Shown here piece after piece: positions 37,588-49,038 of a DNA stretch of 64,000 bases. A program made the position numbers and the translations under genes. The DNA is from Pseudomonas triticicola (GTDB taxonomy: Bacteria; Pseudomonadota; Gammaproteobacteria; Pseudomonadales; Pseudomonadaceae), in the NCBI RefSeq assembly GCF_019145375.1, contig NZ_JAHSTX010000002.1:438001-502000 (forward strand), in the 5' to 3' direction. The notes beneath the pieces are model-generated. The model was not told the DNA's origin. It did not search any database and was given only the letters and a program-made list of their open reading frames with translations. How positions within the stretch are numbered: the first letter of the stretch is position 1; each line of letters opens with the position of its first letter.

Positions 37588-38604
37588 TCACAGCTGCAAG
37601 ATCAGCGTTTTCAACGGGGGCTGCTGGTCCCGCGAGGGGAAGTCGGCACCCGGGGTCATCACGCTCCATTCGCGCACCGGGCGGCCGGCCTTTTCGGCGC
37701 AGCGCAACACTTGTTCGCGCCAGTCGTCCATGCTGACTTTCGCCAGGTTGTTGCAGCAGATCAGTACGCCATTGTCGGCGGTGGTCAGCAGCGCCGGTTT
37801 GAGCAGGCTCTGATAATCGCGCAGCAAATCGACGGTGCCGAACGCACTTTTTGCCCACGCCGGCGGATCAAGAAGGACCAGATCGTATTGGCGCTGTTCG
37901 AGGCGCTGATAGCTCGGCAGCTTCTGCCCGCGCCGCACGCTGATCGGCAGGCCGGCGAGCTGGCGGATTGCCGGAAAGTAATCGGACTGAATGAATTGCA
38001 TCGGCGGCAGTTGCGGGTTGAGCAAACCATTCTCGCGCCCGACCGCCAGATTGCCCTCGGCAAAATCGAGGTTGCACACCTCGCGTGCACCGCCGGCCGC
38101 CGCACTGAGGCCAACGCCGCAGGTGTAGGCGAACAGGTTGAGCACGCTTTTGCCTTGCGCGTGATCCTTGACCCAGCCACGGGTGTTGCGCAGGTCGAGG
38201 AACAGCAGCGGATCCTGCCCGGCATGACGCCCGCGCACGCGGTAGTTCAGGCCCCATTCATGCCCGACCAGATCCGCCAGTGCGGCGTCATCGGCTTTAT
38301 AAACGCTGTCCTCGCGATCGATCCGCGAGTTGCCACGGGAGCGGTCGTTGTAGACCAGCAGGCTGTCGAAGCCCAGGGTCTGGTTGACCATGGCATGCAG
38401 TTGCAGCAGATCATCACGTTCGAGCGTCTGGTGAAAACTCTGCACCAGCAATTGTGGGCCGTAGCGGTCGATGGTCAGGCCGCCGGCACCTTCCTGGCTG
38501 CCGTGGAACAGCCGATAGCAATCGGTGCCCTGGCTGTGCAGCGCAGCGAGCAGGTCCTGGCGTTGATCGAGGGCGGCGCGCAGCGCCTGATTCAAGGAAG
38601 ACAT
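37588..38604 (-). CDS. Class I SAM-dependent methyltransferase (RlmI/RlmK-like)
   Basis: 338-residue methyltransferase. The N-terminal half has the EEHEE-type domain of RlmI/RlmK (YRLFHGSQEGAGGLTIDRYG); the C-terminal Rossmann domain binds SAM (VLNLFAYTCGVGLSAAAGG) and carries the catalytic-type motif LLDPPAWAKS. The PUA domain that starts E. coli RlmI is absent. The likely target is 23S rRNA cytosine or guanine, but which base is not clear. Start at the ATG at 38604 (MSSLNQALRAAL); the upstream frame has no ribosome site. Confidence 0.82.
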   Translation of the reverse strand: MSSLNQALRAALDQRQDLLAALHSQGTDCYRLFHGSQEGAGGLTIDRYGPQLLVQSFHQTLERDDLLQLHAMVNQTLGFDSLLVYNDRSRGNSRIDREDSVYKADDAALADLVGHEWGLNYRVRGRHAGQDPLLFLDLRNTRGWVKDHAQGKSVLNLFAYTCGVGLSAAAGGAREVCNLDFAEGNLAVGRENGLLNPQLPPMQFIQSDYFPAIRQLAGLPISVRRGQKLPSYQRLEQRQYDLVLLDPPAWAKSAFGTVDLLRDYQSLLKPALLTTADNGVLICCNNLAKVSMDDWREQVLRCAEKAGRPVREWSVMTPGADFPSRDQQPPLKTLILQL

Positions 38605-38650
38605 GCGGGCGCCTTGCTGAAAAAACGCGAAGCTTAGCAGTCGGGGAGCT

Positions 38651-38738
38651 AAAAGCGGCAAGTTTCTAGCTGCAAGCTAAAAGCGAAAAGCTGCGCGGAC
38701 CGCTTTAGCTTGCAGCTTGTAGCTAGAAACTTGCAGCT
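38651..38738. repeat. Inverted repeat, AAGCTGCAAGCT-type
   Basis: Left arm AAGTTTCTAGCTGCAAGCTA and right arm AGCTTGCAGCTTGTAGCTAG..., complementary with several mismatches, centred on GCGAAAAGCTGCGCGGACCGC. Fills the gap between the methyltransferase and acsA. A degenerate half-copy lies at 46951-46976. Confidence 0.75.
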
Positions 38739-38739
38739 C

Positions 38740-40677
<1,938 letters not shown>

Positions 40678-40757
40678 GACGGTTCCTTATTCTTGTGGTG
40701 CGACACGAATAAAGATGCGCCGAGCGCTGCACAGGTTCAAGTCATGCGCCAAAACAA

Positions 40758-40850
40758 CTGTGGGAGCGAGCCTGCTCGCGAAGGCGGCGGATCAGTCAAC
40801 ACAGTGTTGAATGACGCACCGATTTCGCGAGCAGGCTCGCTCCCACAGGG
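40758..40850. repeat. REP-type inverted repeat (copy 5)
   Basis: Same arms as the other copies. The centre is GGCGGCGGATCAGTCAACAC followed by AGTGTTGAATGACGCACCG. Nearly identical to copy 7 at 44856-44947 over its whole length. Between pgi and acsA. Confidence 0.9.
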
Positions 40851-40877
40851 GAACAGCGCTGTGCCCGAAGGCTTTTA

Positions 40878-42542
40878 TCAGCCGCGATGACGCCCGCGGA
40901 AGTAGTTGATCAGGCCTTGAGTCGAGGCATCGTCAGCCACGGTCTCGTCGCTGCCGACCAGACGGTTGTAGACGCCTTTGCCCAATTCCTTGCCCAGTTC
41001 CACACCCCACTGGTCGAAGGCGTTGATGCCCCAGACCACGCTTTGCACGAATACTTTGTGCTCATACATGGCAACCAGGGCGCCGAGGCGACGCGGGCTG
41101 ATGCGTTCGACCACCAGGGTGTTGCTCGGACGATTGCCCGGGATCACCTTGTGCGGCGCAAGTTTGCGCACGTCGTCTTCGCCCATGCCTTTGTCGCGCA
41201 GCTCAGCTTCGGCTTCCGACAGGGTCTTGCCGAGCATGAGCGCCTGGCTCTGCGACAGGCAGTTGGCGTACAGCCACTGGTGGTGGTCGGAAACCGGGTT
41301 GAAGCTGACGATCGGCACGATGAAGTCGGCCGGGATCAATTGGGTGCCCTGGTGCAGCAACTGGTGATAAGCGTGCTGACCGTTGCAGCCGACGCCGCCC
41401 CAGATTACCGGGCCGGTATCGGTCGACACCGAGGTGCCGTCCTGACGCACGCTCTTGCCGTTGGACTCCATGTCCAGCTGTTGCAAGTGCTTGGTGATGT
41501 TGCGCAGGTAGTGGTCGTACGGCAGGATCGCGTGGCTCTGCGCACCCCAGAAGTTGCCGTACCAGACGCCAAGCAGCGCCAGCAGCACTGGCATGTTCTG
41601 TTCGAACGGCGCGGTCTGGAAATGCTGGTCCATGGTGTAGGCACCGGACAGCAGTTCCTTGAAGTTGGACATGCCGATGGCCAGGGCAATCGGCAAACCG
41701 ATCGCCGACCACAGCGAGTAACGCCCGCCGACCCAGTCCCACATCGGGAAGATGTTTTCTTCGCGGATACCGAAGGCCACCGCTGCGGCGTTGTTGCTCG
41801 ACACAGCGATGAAGTGGCGATACAGCTCGGCTTCCGAGCCGCCCTGTGCCAGGTACCAGGCGCGTGCGGCCTGCGCGTTCTTCAGGGTTTCGAGGGTGTT
41901 GAACGACTTCGACGAAACGATGAACAGCGTGGTCTCGGCACGCAGTTTCTGCGTCAGCTCGTGGAATTCGCTGCCGTCGATGTTTGCCAGATAGTGGCAA
42001 CGTACGCCTTTCTGCGCGTAGGACAGCAGTGCTTCGGAGACCAGCTCAGGACCGAGGAACGAACCACCGATGCCGATATTGACCACGTCGGTGATCGGCT
42101 TCTCGGTGTAACCGCGCCACAAGCCATCGTGGATGCGGCCGACCAGATCGGTGATCTGGTTCAGCACTTTGTGCACTTCCGGCATCACGTTGACGCCATT
42201 GACCGACAACTTGTCGCCGACCGGGCGGCGCAGGGCGGTGTGCAGTGCCGGGCGGCCTTCGGAGGCGTTGACGATTTCGCCGTCGAACAGCGCTTTGATC
42301 GCGCCCTTCAGATCGACTTCATTGGCCAGGCCCACGAGCAGGTTGCGGGTCTCGGCGTTGATCAAATTCTTCGAATAGTCGAGAAACAGACCGCAGCTGC
42401 TGAGGGTGAACTGATTGAAACGCTGCGGATCGGCGTTGAAGGCTTCGCGCATGCTGAAATCCTGCATGGCTTGGCGGTGATCTTTCAACGCTTGCCAGGC
42501 GGGCAGAGCGGTAACGTCGTGAGGAGTGCGGTAGTACGCCAT
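40878..42542 (-). CDS. pgi: Glucose-6-phosphate isomerase
   Basis: Interconverts glucose-6-phosphate and fructose-6-phosphate; in Pseudomonas it mainly serves gluconeogenesis and the Entner-Doudoroff cycle. 554 residues. Family signatures visible: [46 protein letters not shown], and the C-terminal [20 protein letters not shown]. Starts at MAYYRTPHD. Confidence 0.97.
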   Translation of the reverse strand: MAYYRTPHDVTALPAWQALKDHRQAMQDFSMREAFNADPQRFNQFTLSSCGLFLDYSKNLINAETRNLLVGLANEVDLKGAIKALFDGEIVNASEGRPALHTALRRPVGDKLSVNGVNVMPEVHKVLNQITDLVGRIHDGLWRGYTEKPITDVVNIGIGGSFLGPELVSEALLSYAQKGVRCHYLANIDGSEFHELTQKLRAETTLFIVSSKSFNTLETLKNAQAARAWYLAQGGSEAELYRHFIAVSSNNAAAVAFGIREENIFPMWDWVGGRYSLWSAIGLPIALAIGMSNFKELLSGAYTMDQHFQTAPFEQNMPVLLALLGVWYGNFWGAQSHAILPYDHYLRNITKHLQQLDMESNGKSVRQDGTSVSTDTGPVIWGGVGCNGQHAYHQLLHQGTQLIPADFIVPIVSFNPVSDHHQWLYANCLSQSQALMLGKTLSEAEAELRDKGMGEDDVRKLAPHKVIPGNRPSNTLVVERISPRRLGALVAMYEHKVFVQSVVWGINAFDQWGVELGKELGKGVYNRLVGSDETVADDASTQGLINYFRGRHRG

Positions 42543-42793
42543 CGCTGCGGTTTTCCTTTTTACTTGAACGGCCTTTGAACACGGTACAGATCAACCACGG
42601 GTTTTTAGCGCATGGGATCAACTGCGTCGACACGAGATCTGGACGCAGGGCGAATACAGTAAACCTCGCGCTGCGTTCTGTCTTGACTTTGTCTGACCAG
42701 ATCCCTGTACTTTTTTAACATCCGTTGAGGAATCTGGCCGACAAACGGAGGTGCCCGGAACACTTTCGCCCAACCGGCATGCACCGAAAACAC
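42543..42793. other. Gap upstream of pgi without a gene
   Basis: About 250 bases between pgi and a repeat. On the minus strand they form the pgi leader. A 38-codon minus-strand frame (42605-42721, beginning MLKKYRDLVRQSQD) has no clear ribosome site and no recognised relative. No panD is found here, although it occupies this place in P. aeruginosa (panC-panD-pgi) and would need about 380 bases. Confidence 0.5.
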
Positions 42794-42885
42794 CTGTGGG
42801 AGCGAGCCTGCTCGCGAAGGCGTGGTGTCAGGCAACTTATAAGTCGCTGATACACCGCCTTGGCGAGCAGGCTCGCTCCCACAGG
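42794..42885. repeat. REP-type inverted repeat (copy 6)
   Basis: TGTGGGAGCGAGCCTGCTCG and the complement around GGCGTGGTGTCAGGCAACTT...GCTGATACACCGCC. The right arm has one change (TTGGCGAGCAGG). Immediately follows the panC stop. Confidence 0.87.
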
Positions 42886-42900
42886 GAAATTCGTTGCTGC

Positions 42901-43761
42901 TTAAATCGGGCTATCGAGATTCAGGTGCAGGTTGTCGATCAGCCGCGTGGTGCCGAGGAACGCCGCTGCCAGAATCACCAGATCGCGATCCTCCGCCGTC
43001 GCCGGACGCAAGGTCAGGCCATGGCGGATTTCCAGATAGTCCGGACGCAGCCCCGCCGCTTCCAGCACCTGCAGCTGTGCAGCGATCAGCGCCGGGTAAT
43101 CGCGCTCACCTTGCTTGATCGCTTCGGCAATGCTGCTCAGCACGCGATACACCACCGGTGCCACGGCGCGCTGGTCTTCATTGAGAAAGCCGTTGCGCGA
43201 CGACAGCGCCAGACCGTCCGCTGCACGCACGGTCGGCTCGCCGATGATCTGGATCGGCATGTTCAGGTCGTGCACCAGTGCGCGGATCACCGCCAGTTGC
43301 TGGTAATCCTTCTGGCCGAAGATCGCCAGGTCCGGCTGGACCATGTTGAACAGCTTGCTGACCACCGTCGCCACACCTTCGAAGTGCCCCGGACGGCTGG
43401 CGCCACACAGGCCTTCGGACAATTGCGGCACACTGACCCGGGTTTGTCCGGCCATGCCGTCCGGGTACATCTCTTCAACCGTCGGCGCAAACAGCAGGTC
43501 GCAACCGGCTTCGAGGAGCTTTTCCTGATCGGCGGCGAGGGTGCGCGGGTATTTGTCGAGGTCTTCGCCGGCGCCGAACTGCAACGGGTTGACGAAAATA
43601 CTGGCGACGACGAAATCCACTCGCTGAGTGGCTTTGGTGACCAGTGCTACGTGGCCGCTGTGCAGGTTGCCCATGGTCGGCACGAAGCCGATGCGCTTGC
43701 CTTCACTGCGCGCGCGGGCGACGGCGGCACGCAGTTCGCGTACGGTTTTGACGGTGTTCAT
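42901..43761 (-). CDS. panC: Pantothenate synthetase
   Basis: Joins pantoate and beta-alanine with ATP to make pantothenate. 286 residues. HIGH-like ATP motif is [15 protein letters not shown]; pantoate-binding segments are [20 protein letters not shown] and [19 protein letters not shown]-like KLFNMV...LSSRNGFL. Start ATG at 43761 overlaps the panB stop (ATGA), so panB-panC are coupled. Confidence 0.96.
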   Translation of the reverse strand: MNTVKTVRELRAAVARARSEGKRIGFVPTMGNLHSGHVALVTKATQRVDFVVASIFVNPLQFGAGEDLDKYPRTLAADQEKLLEAGCDLLFAPTVEEMYPDGMAGQTRVSVPQLSEGLCGASRPGHFEGVATVVSKLFNMVQPDLAIFGQKDYQQLAVIRALVHDLNMPIQIIGEPTVRAADGLALSSRNGFLNEDQRAVAPVVYRVLSSIAEAIKQGERDYPALIAAQLQVLEAAGLRPDYLEIRHGLTLRPATAEDRDLVILAAAFLGTTRLIDNLHLNLDSPI

Positions 43762-44558
43762 GCAGAGAATCCGTGTTCGATGCCGGGGAACGTGGTGGCT
43801 TTTACTTCGCTGACGTAAGCCTTCAGCGCGGACTGGATGCTGTCCTGACCTTGCATGAAGTTTTTGACGAATTTGGGTACGCGGCCGGTGATCGACAGAC
43901 CCAGCATGTCGTGCAATACCAACACCTGGCCGTCGGTGGCGTTACCGGCACCGATGCCTATCACTGGGATGCCAACGGCCTGGCTGATTTCTGCCGCCAG
44001 TTCGCTCGGTACGCACTCGAGCAGCAGCATAGCCGCACCGGCCTGCTCCAGCGCGATCGCATCGGCACGCATCTGCCGCGCCTGGTTCTCGTTGCGGCCC
44101 TGCACTTTATAGCCACCGAGGATGTTCACTGCTTGCGGGGTCAGGCCCATGTGCGCACACACCGGCACACCGCGCTCGGCGAGCAGGCGAATCGACTCCG
44201 CCAGCCACAGCTGACCTTCGACCTTGACCATGTGCGCACCGGCCTGCATCAGCATGGCGCTGTTGTTCATGGTCTGTTCGAGGGTGGCGTTGGCCATGAA
44301 CGGCAGGTCGGCGAGGATCAGGGCATCGCCATTGCCACGCTTGACGCTGGCGACGTGATAGGCCATTTCCGCCGTGGTCACTGGCAGGGTGCTGTCATGA
44401 CCCTGCAGAACCATGCCGAGGGAGTCGCCGACCAGCAGCACTTCGACACCGGCCTCGTTGCAGGCGTGGGCGAAGGTCGCGTCATAGCAGGTCAGCATGG
44501 TGATTTTTTCACCGTTCTGCTTGAGGCTCTGGAGCGTGGTCAGGGTGATGGCTGGCAT
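43758..44558 (-). CDS. panB: Ketopantoate hydroxymethyltransferase
   Basis: First committed step of pantothenate synthesis, adding a hydroxymethyl group from 5,10-methylene-THF to ketoisovalerate. 266 residues. Metal- and substrate-binding segments visible: [38 protein letters not shown], and [20 protein letters not shown]. Upstream gene of the panBC pair. The gap before it carries a possible promoter at 44704-44732. Confidence 0.96.
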   Translation of the reverse strand: MPAITLTTLQSLKQNGEKITMLTCYDATFAHACNEAGVEVLLVGDSLGMVLQGHDSTLPVTTAEMAYHVASVKRGNGDALILADLPFMANATLEQTMNNSAMLMQAGAHMVKVEGQLWLAESIRLLAERGVPVCAHMGLTPQAVNILGGYKVQGRNENQARQMRADAIALEQAGAAMLLLECVPSELAAEISQAVGIPVIGIGAGNATDGQVLVLHDMLGLSITGRVPKFVKNFMQGQDSIQSALKAYVSEVKATTFPGIEHGFSA

Positions 44559-44855
44559 GTAAAAAATCCTCGTTCAGGCGCTCTGGAAACTGCTGCGAGT
44601 CACGCGCGTGATTCTTCATCTACTCAGGCGCACGGTCTTGTGTCGTGCTTTGAAAGGCCTGGATTGCGCCCGTTCATACCGGGTTGGCGGCAGCGGGACG
44701 CCTATAGTCGTGATGAGCCAACAGGAAGTCAATTGCGTGTGTTACCGCATTGTTACGCGGGCGGTGTTACCGGCGTTACTGATGCGATTCAGCGCTGCGG
44801 CGGGCCTGATTCGGGGGATTTTTGTCTGACAAAATCCTGGATTTGTAATAAACCA
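44559..44855. other. Gap upstream of panB
   Basis: About 300 bases before the repeat. No gene is seen. It contains GTGTTACCGCATTGTTACGC and other GTTAC repeats, plus a promoter candidate for panB on the minus strand at 44704-44732. Confidence 0.5.
44704..44732 (-). promoter_or_regulatory. Possible panB promoter
   Basis: On the minus strand TTGACT (44732-44727) is followed after 17 bases by GACTAT (44709-44704). The -35 fits well, the -10 only three of six. About 145 bases of leader to panB would follow. Confidence 0.4.
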
Positions 44856-44947
44856 ATGTGGGAGCGAGCCTGCTCGCGAAGGCGGCAGATCAGTCAACAC
44901 AGTGTTGAATGACGCACCGCATTCGCGAGCAGGCTCGCTCCCACAGG
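44856..44947. repeat. REP-type inverted repeat (copy 7)
   Basis: Differs from copy 5 (40758-40850) at only about three positions over 90 bases, including the centre GATCAGTCAACACAGTGTTG. Sits just before the folK stop. Confidence 0.9.
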
Positions 44948-44956
44948 GGATTGCAA

Positions 44957-45442
44957 TCAATCTGTTTGAAGGCGTTCAAGGCCGACGAACGGGCAGGCGG
45001 CCAGCAGGGCGGGAAGGGCGCGGCCATCGGCGAGACGCAGATCCTGCGGTGCCAGTTCAGCGAGGGGATAAAGAACGAACGCCCGCTCCTGAATCTGGTA
45101 ATGCGGAACCTTCAGCCGTGGCTCATCGATCAGGCGATCGCCGAACAGCAGGATATCCAGATCCAGCGTGCGTGGCCCCCAGCGCTCCAGACGCTTGCGG
45201 CCCTGATCATTCTCGATTGCTTGCAGGGCGTCGAGCAGCTCGATCGGTGCGAGCGAACTGTCGAGGGCGGCGACCGCGTTGGTGTAACGCGGCTGGCCCG
45301 GCAGCAGCGAATCGCTTTGATAAAAGGCTGAAACGCCGGCAAGACTCGTCTGCGGCAATTGCCCCAGCGCCGCGATGGCGCTGCGCAACTGGTCGGCCGG
45401 GTCAGCGAGGTTGCTGCCCAGGCCGATGTAGATGCGTTCCAT
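44957..45442 (-). CDS. folK: Hydroxymethyl-dihydropterin pyrophosphokinase
   Basis: Folate pathway enzyme that pyrophosphorylates 6-hydroxymethyl-7,8-dihydropterin. 161 residues. Visible motifs: YIGLGSNLADPADQL at the N-terminus, the family signature RWGPRTLDLDILLFGD, and LKVPHYQIQERAFVLYPLAEL. It follows pcnB after 2 bases on the same strand, the usual Pseudomonas and enteric arrangement. Confidence 0.95.
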   Translation of the reverse strand: MERIYIGLGSNLADPADQLRSAIAALGQLPQTSLAGVSAFYQSDSLLPGQPRYTNAVAALDSSLAPIELLDALQAIENDQGRKRLERWGPRTLDLDILLFGDRLIDEPRLKVPHYQIQERAFVLYPLAELAPQDLRLADGRALPALLAACPFVGLERLQTD

Positions 45443-45444
45443 GC

Positions 45445-46845
45445 TTACTCGCCCGTCGCGCTCGAAGCACCGGCGCGCTTGCGCTTGGAACCGCCGCTGC
45501 GGCGACGCTTGCGCGTTGCGCCGCTGGCATCGTCACCCTTGCCGCTGAGGTCGCGGATCATGTCGCGACGCTCGCTGTCGTTGGCGTCCTGATAATCGGT
45601 CCACCATTCGCCGAGGCCATCGGTCTCCTCGCCGGCGCTTTCGCGCAGCAGCAGGAAGTCATAACCGGCGCGGAAGCGCGGGTTGTCCAGCAACAGATCG
45701 GCGCGTTTGCCGCTGCGGCGTGGCAGGCGTTCCTGCATGTCCCAGATTTCGCGGATCGGCATGGTGAAGCGCTTCGGAATGGCGATGCGCTGGCACTGTT
45801 CGGCGATCAGCTCATGAGCGGCTTCCTGCATCGCCGGAATCGGCGGCATGCCACGTTCCTGCAGACGCAACACGCGGGCTGGCAGCGCCGGCCAGAGCAG
45901 GGCGGCAAAGAGGAACGCCGGGGTCACCGGTTTGTTCTGCTTGATGCGCAGGTCGGTGTTGGTCAGTGCTTCGCTGATCAGCGTGTGGGTGTATTCCGGG
46001 TTGTATTCCAGCGCCTCGGCACTGGCCGGGAACAGCGGGGCGAACAGTTGCAGATCGACCAGCATTTCAAAGGTGATCGCGCCGTGCCCGGACAGGAACA
46101 GCTTGAGCACTTCTTCGAACAGCCGCGCCGACGGAATCTCGCGCAGCATCGGCGCCAGCTCACGGATCGGCTGCACGGTGTGCTTCTCGATGCCGAAGTT
46201 GAGCTTGGCGGCAAAACGCACGGCCCGCAGCATGCGCACCGGGTCTTCCTGGTAACGCTGCTTGGGGTCGCCGATCAGGCGGATCAGGTGATTGCGGATG
46301 TCGTGCACGCCATTGGCGTAATCGAGAATGCGCTCGCTGACCGGATCGTAATACAGGGCGTTGATGGTGAAGTCGCGGCGTTGCGCGTCTTCTTCCAGGG
46401 TGCCGTAGACGTTGTCGCGCAGAATGCGCCCGCTCTCGTTGCGCGAAGACTGGTTGCTGTCTTCGTCGTCTTCGTTGACCGGGTGATTGGCGCGGAAGGT
46501 CGCGACTTCAATGATTTCGCGACCGAAATGGATGTGCACCAGCTTGAACCGGCGGCCGATGATTCGCGCATTGCGGAATTCGGCACGCACCTGCTCGGGG
46601 GTGGCACTGGTGGCGACGTCGAAGTCCTTGGGCGTGATGCCCAGCAGCATGTCACGCACGCAACCACCGACCAGATAAGCCTGGTAACCGGCACCTTGCA
46701 GGCGTTCGACGATATTCACCGCATAGCGGCTGAACTGCGTTTTCTGCAGCGAATGTTGGCCGCTGTTGAGCACTTCAGGGGTGCTGCGGATGTGTTGCGT
46801 ACGACGCACGGGAGTTCGGAATGACTGGAACAGCTTCTTCAGCAT
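45445..46845 (-). CDS. pcnB: Poly(A) polymerase I
   Basis: Adds A-tails to RNA 3' ends and so promotes decay. 466 residues from the ATG at 46845 (MLKKLFQSFRTPVRR). Nucleotidyltransferase core: AYLVGGCVRDMLLGITPKDF, followed by DEDDED-like region, RDFTINALYYDP and the RNA-binding HRLIGDP-like segment. The C-terminus is a basic tail (KRRRSGGSKRKRAG). A further in-frame ATG at 46917 exists but lacks a better ribosome site. The CrcZ gene ends about 165 bases upstream. Confidence 0.93.
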   Translation of the reverse strand: MLKKLFQSFRTPVRRTQHIRSTPEVLNSGQHSLQKTQFSRYAVNIVERLQGAGYQAYLVGGCVRDMLLGITPKDFDVATSATPEQVRAEFRNARIIGRRFKLVHIHFGREIIEVATFRANHPVNEDDEDSNQSSRNESGRILRDNVYGTLEEDAQRRDFTINALYYDPVSERILDYANGVHDIRNHLIRLIGDPKQRYQEDPVRMLRAVRFAAKLNFGIEKHTVQPIRELAPMLREIPSARLFEEVLKLFLSGHGAITFEMLVDLQLFAPLFPASAEALEYNPEYTHTLISEALTNTDLRIKQNKPVTPAFLFAALLWPALPARVLRLQERGMPPIPAMQEAAHELIAEQCQRIAIPKRFTMPIREIWDMQERLPRRSGKRADLLLDNPRFRAGYDFLLLRESAGEETDGLGEWWTDYQDANDSERRDMIRDLSGKGDDASGATRKRRRSGGSKRKRAGASSATGE

Positions 46846-47011
46846 GGGATGCACTGTTTGAAGGAATGTTCGGCCATACCAAAAGAATGACCGCATGATG
46901 GGCGCAGATTCTAGCATTTAGTCGGGGGATGGTGTAGGACGCAGCAGATATGAGCTGCAAGCCGCAAGCTGCAAGGGTCGAGCGCGGGAAAACGGGGGGA
47001 TTTCACGGAAC

Positions 47012-47042
47012 GGAGAAACTACAAGGGGAGCCGAAGCTCCCC
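47012..47042 (-). terminator. CrcZ terminator
   Basis: GGGGAGC and GCTCCCC around a TTCG tetraloop (47042-47025), followed on the minus strand by TTGTAGTTTC. The T-run is interrupted. Confidence 0.8.
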
Positions 47043-47384
47043 AAGAAGTAGTTGCGTGCTCTTTTTATTATTGATTCGGGCTTTTTGTTTTTGTTGAGTG
47101 CCCTCGCCACGAAGTGTTTCCTTCGTGACCCTCCCAATCGGGAGCCAAGAGCAAACGGATTGCTTTGGTCGCTGAATTGCAGTGATCTCTCGATCCAACC
47201 AGTACAGGCTCTGTCTTAGGACAGTTTTTGTTGTTCTCGGCCTGGTCGTGGGGCAAGCCCCAAATACAACGCCTCTCCAAAAGAATCAGTTAGCTGCGCC
47301 TCTCGCCGTCTTGTTTTTATTGTGCGTGAGTCGATTCGTCTTATTTTTATTGTCTTGTGCATTGCTTGTTATTGTTCTTGTACC
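47012..47384 (-). ncRNA. crcZ: CrcZ small RNA
   Basis: Regulatory RNA that relieves carbon catabolite repression by titrating the Hfq/Crc complex. It lies between cbrB and pcnB, its established place in Pseudomonas. Six A-rich AAnAAnAA clusters are visible in the minus strand: AAGAACAATAACAA near 47378-47365, ACAATAAAAATAA near 47353-47341, ACAATAAAAACAA near 47323-47310, AACAACAAAAA near 47234-47224, AACAAAAACAAAAA near 47096-47081 and AATAATAAAAA near 47074-47062. It ends in a hairpin GGGGAGCTTCGGCTCCCC. The 5' end is set from the sigma-54 promoter; length about 370 bases. Confidence 0.93.
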
Positions 47385-47392
47385 AAACATAT

Positions 47393-47410
47393 AGCAGGGT
47401 GCGTGCCAAC
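47393..47410 (-). promoter_or_regulatory. Sigma-54 promoter of crcZ
   Basis: Minus strand TTGGCACGCACCCTGCT: GG at 47407-47406 and GC at 47395-47394, 10 bases apart, matching the -24/-12 consensus. Predicted transcription start near 47382-47384. Confidence 0.9.
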
Positions 47411-47466
47411 TTTTGTCTCGCCCAGTAAAACAAGGGGTTAGGTCGATATAACCGTTTTGCAGGGGC

Positions 47467-47504
47467 GAAAAAAAGCCGGGGTTTCGTTACCGATAACCCC
47501 GGCT
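47467..47504 (-). terminator. cbrB terminator
   Basis: AGCCGGGGTT and AACCCCGGCT form a 10-base stem with a TATCGG-type loop, followed on the minus strand by TTTTTTT. It separates the cbrB transcript from the crcZ promoter. Confidence 0.9.
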
Positions 47505-47506
47505 TC

Positions 47507-47532
47507 TGTTACGTGAATCGACTGCGGTAACA
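47507..47532 (-). promoter_or_regulatory. CbrB binding site 1 (crcZ upstream activator)
   Basis: TGTTAC-N14-GTAACA, a perfect inverted repeat of the form described for CbrB upstream of crcZ/crcY. About 100 bases upstream of the -24 element. Confidence 0.85.
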
Positions 47533-47551
47533 GTTTTTTCACATTGTCATG

Positions 47552-47578
47552 CGTTACCCGCGCACGCGGTGGGTAACG
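47552..47578 (-). promoter_or_regulatory. CbrB binding site 2
   Basis: CGTTAC-N15-GTAACG, directly after the cbrB stop. Same inverted-repeat type as site 1 with a different outer base pair and one more spacer base. Likely second enhancer site. Confidence 0.65.
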
Positions 47579-47579
47579 C

Positions 47580-49016
47580 TCAGCTCTCGCTGGCGACCCC
47601 GGTCTTGCGCCGTGGAATGCCCAGGCGCTGGCGGCGTTCCCACAGGCATTTGCGGCTGACGCCGAGTTTGCGTGCCAGTTCGGTCTCGGTCATGTGGTCC
47701 TGATGCTCGAGGACGAAGTGCTGGAAGTAATCCTCCAGCGACAGATCCTCGGTCGGCTCATGGCTGCTGTTGCTGGCGTTACCGCCGGTTTGCGGCGGCA
47801 GGCCGATGAACTCGTCGTCTTCCAGATCGCTCAGCTCGATGTCGATGCCCAGCAGGTCGGCCGAGATCTCCGGGCTTTCGCTGAGAATCACCGCGCGCTC
47901 GACAGCGTTTTCCAGCTCACGCACGTTACCGGGCCAGGAATAGTGGCGGATCGCCTGTTCGGCATCGGCGGCGAATTTCAGGTCGGTGCGATTGATCCGC
48001 GCGCTCTGGCGAGCGAGGAAGGCATTGGCGATTTCGTTGACGTCAGCGCCGCGCTCGCGCAGCGGCGGCAGCTTCAGGGCAATCACGTGCAGACGGTAAT
48101 AAAGGTCTTCACGGAACTGACCGATTTTCGCCAAGCTCTTCAGATCGCGGTGAGTTGCAGCGATCAGGCGCACATCGACTTTCTGTGACTGCACCGAACC
48201 TACGCGGCGAATTTCGCCCTCCTGCAGAACCCGCAGCAAGCGAGCCTGGGCTTCGAGGGGCAGTTCGCCGATCTCATCGAGAAACAAGGTGCCGCCGTCC
48301 GCCGCTTCAACCAGACCGGCACGACCGGCGCTGGCGCCGGTGAACGCGCCTTTCTCGTGGCCGAACAGTTCTGATTCGATCAGGCTTTCCGGAATCGCCG
48401 CGCAGTTCACCGAAATCATCGGCGCCTTGGCGCGTTTCGACAGATTGTGCAGGGCGCGGGCCACCAGTTCTTTACCGGTACCGGACTCACCCTGAATCAA
48501 TACGTTGGAATCGGTTGGCGCGACCTTGCGGATCTTGCTGTACAGGTCCTGCATCGGTGGGCAGGAGCCGATGATGCCGATTTCGCCATTGCTGTTATCC
48601 ACAGCAGCTTTGCCATTGCCGGCGGCAGGCTTGCTCGCCGTAGCTTCGCCGGCAGCCGGCGCCGACTGGCGATCGCGCAGGATCCGCGCAACCGCCTGGA
48701 GCATTTCATCGTGGTCGAACGGCTTGGCGATGTAATCGACCGCGCCCATTTTCATCGAGTCGACCGCCGAGCGCAGGCTGGCGTAACTGGTCATGATCAG
48801 CACCGGTGTGCCCTGGCCGAGCTTGATCAGCTCGGTGCCCGGAGCGCCCGGCAGGCGCAGGTCGCTGACGATCAGATCGAACGTAGGAATGGTGAAGCGT
48901 TCTTGTGCTTCCTGCACTGATCCGGCTTCGCTGACCTGGTACTGGTTGCGTTCCAGCAGGCGGCGCAAGGCGGAGCGGATAATGGTTTCGTCTTCGACGA
49001 TCAAAATGTGCGGCAT
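47580..49016 (-). CDS. cbrB: Sigma-54 response regulator CbrB
   Basis: Activator of crcZ and catabolic genes. 478 residues. Receiver with Asp52 ([10 protein letters not shown]), AAA+ domain with [14 protein letters not shown] and [13 protein letters not shown], and a Fis-type helix-turn-helix ([20 protein letters not shown]). Partner of the CbrA kinase 22 bases upstream. CbrAB senses carbon/nitrogen status and histidine use in pseudomonads. Confidence 0.96.
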   Translation of the reverse strand: MPHILIVEDETIIRSALRRLLERNQYQVSEAGSVQEAQERFTIPTFDLIVSDLRLPGAPGTELIKLGQGTPVLIMTSYASLRSAVDSMKMGAVDYIAKPFDHDEMLQAVARILRDRQSAPAAGEATASKPAAGNGKAAVDNSNGEIGIIGSCPPMQDLYSKIRKVAPTDSNVLIQGESGTGKELVARALHNLSKRAKAPMISVNCAAIPESLIESELFGHEKGAFTGASAGRAGLVEAADGGTLFLDEIGELPLEAQARLLRVLQEGEIRRVGSVQSQKVDVRLIAATHRDLKSLAKIGQFREDLYYRLHVIALKLPPLRERGADVNEIANAFLARQSARINRTDLKFAADAEQAIRHYSWPGNVRELENAVERAVILSESPEISADLLGIDIELSDLEDDEFIGLPPQTGGNASNSSHEPTEDLSLEDYFQHFVLEHQDHMTETELARKLGVSRKCLWERRQRLGIPRRKTGVASES

Positions 49017-49038
49017 TGATTCGATACTCTCGACGGTC

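Noticed and set aside
42605..42721. 38-codon minus-strand frame MLKKYRDLVRQSQD in the pgi leader
   Set aside because: No ribosome site and no relative known. Possible leader peptide, but not supportable.
46951..46976. Small RNA or gene at AGCTGCAAGCCGCAAGCTGC upstream of pcnB
   Set aside because: It is a degenerate half-copy of the repeat at 38651-38738, with no promoter or terminator.
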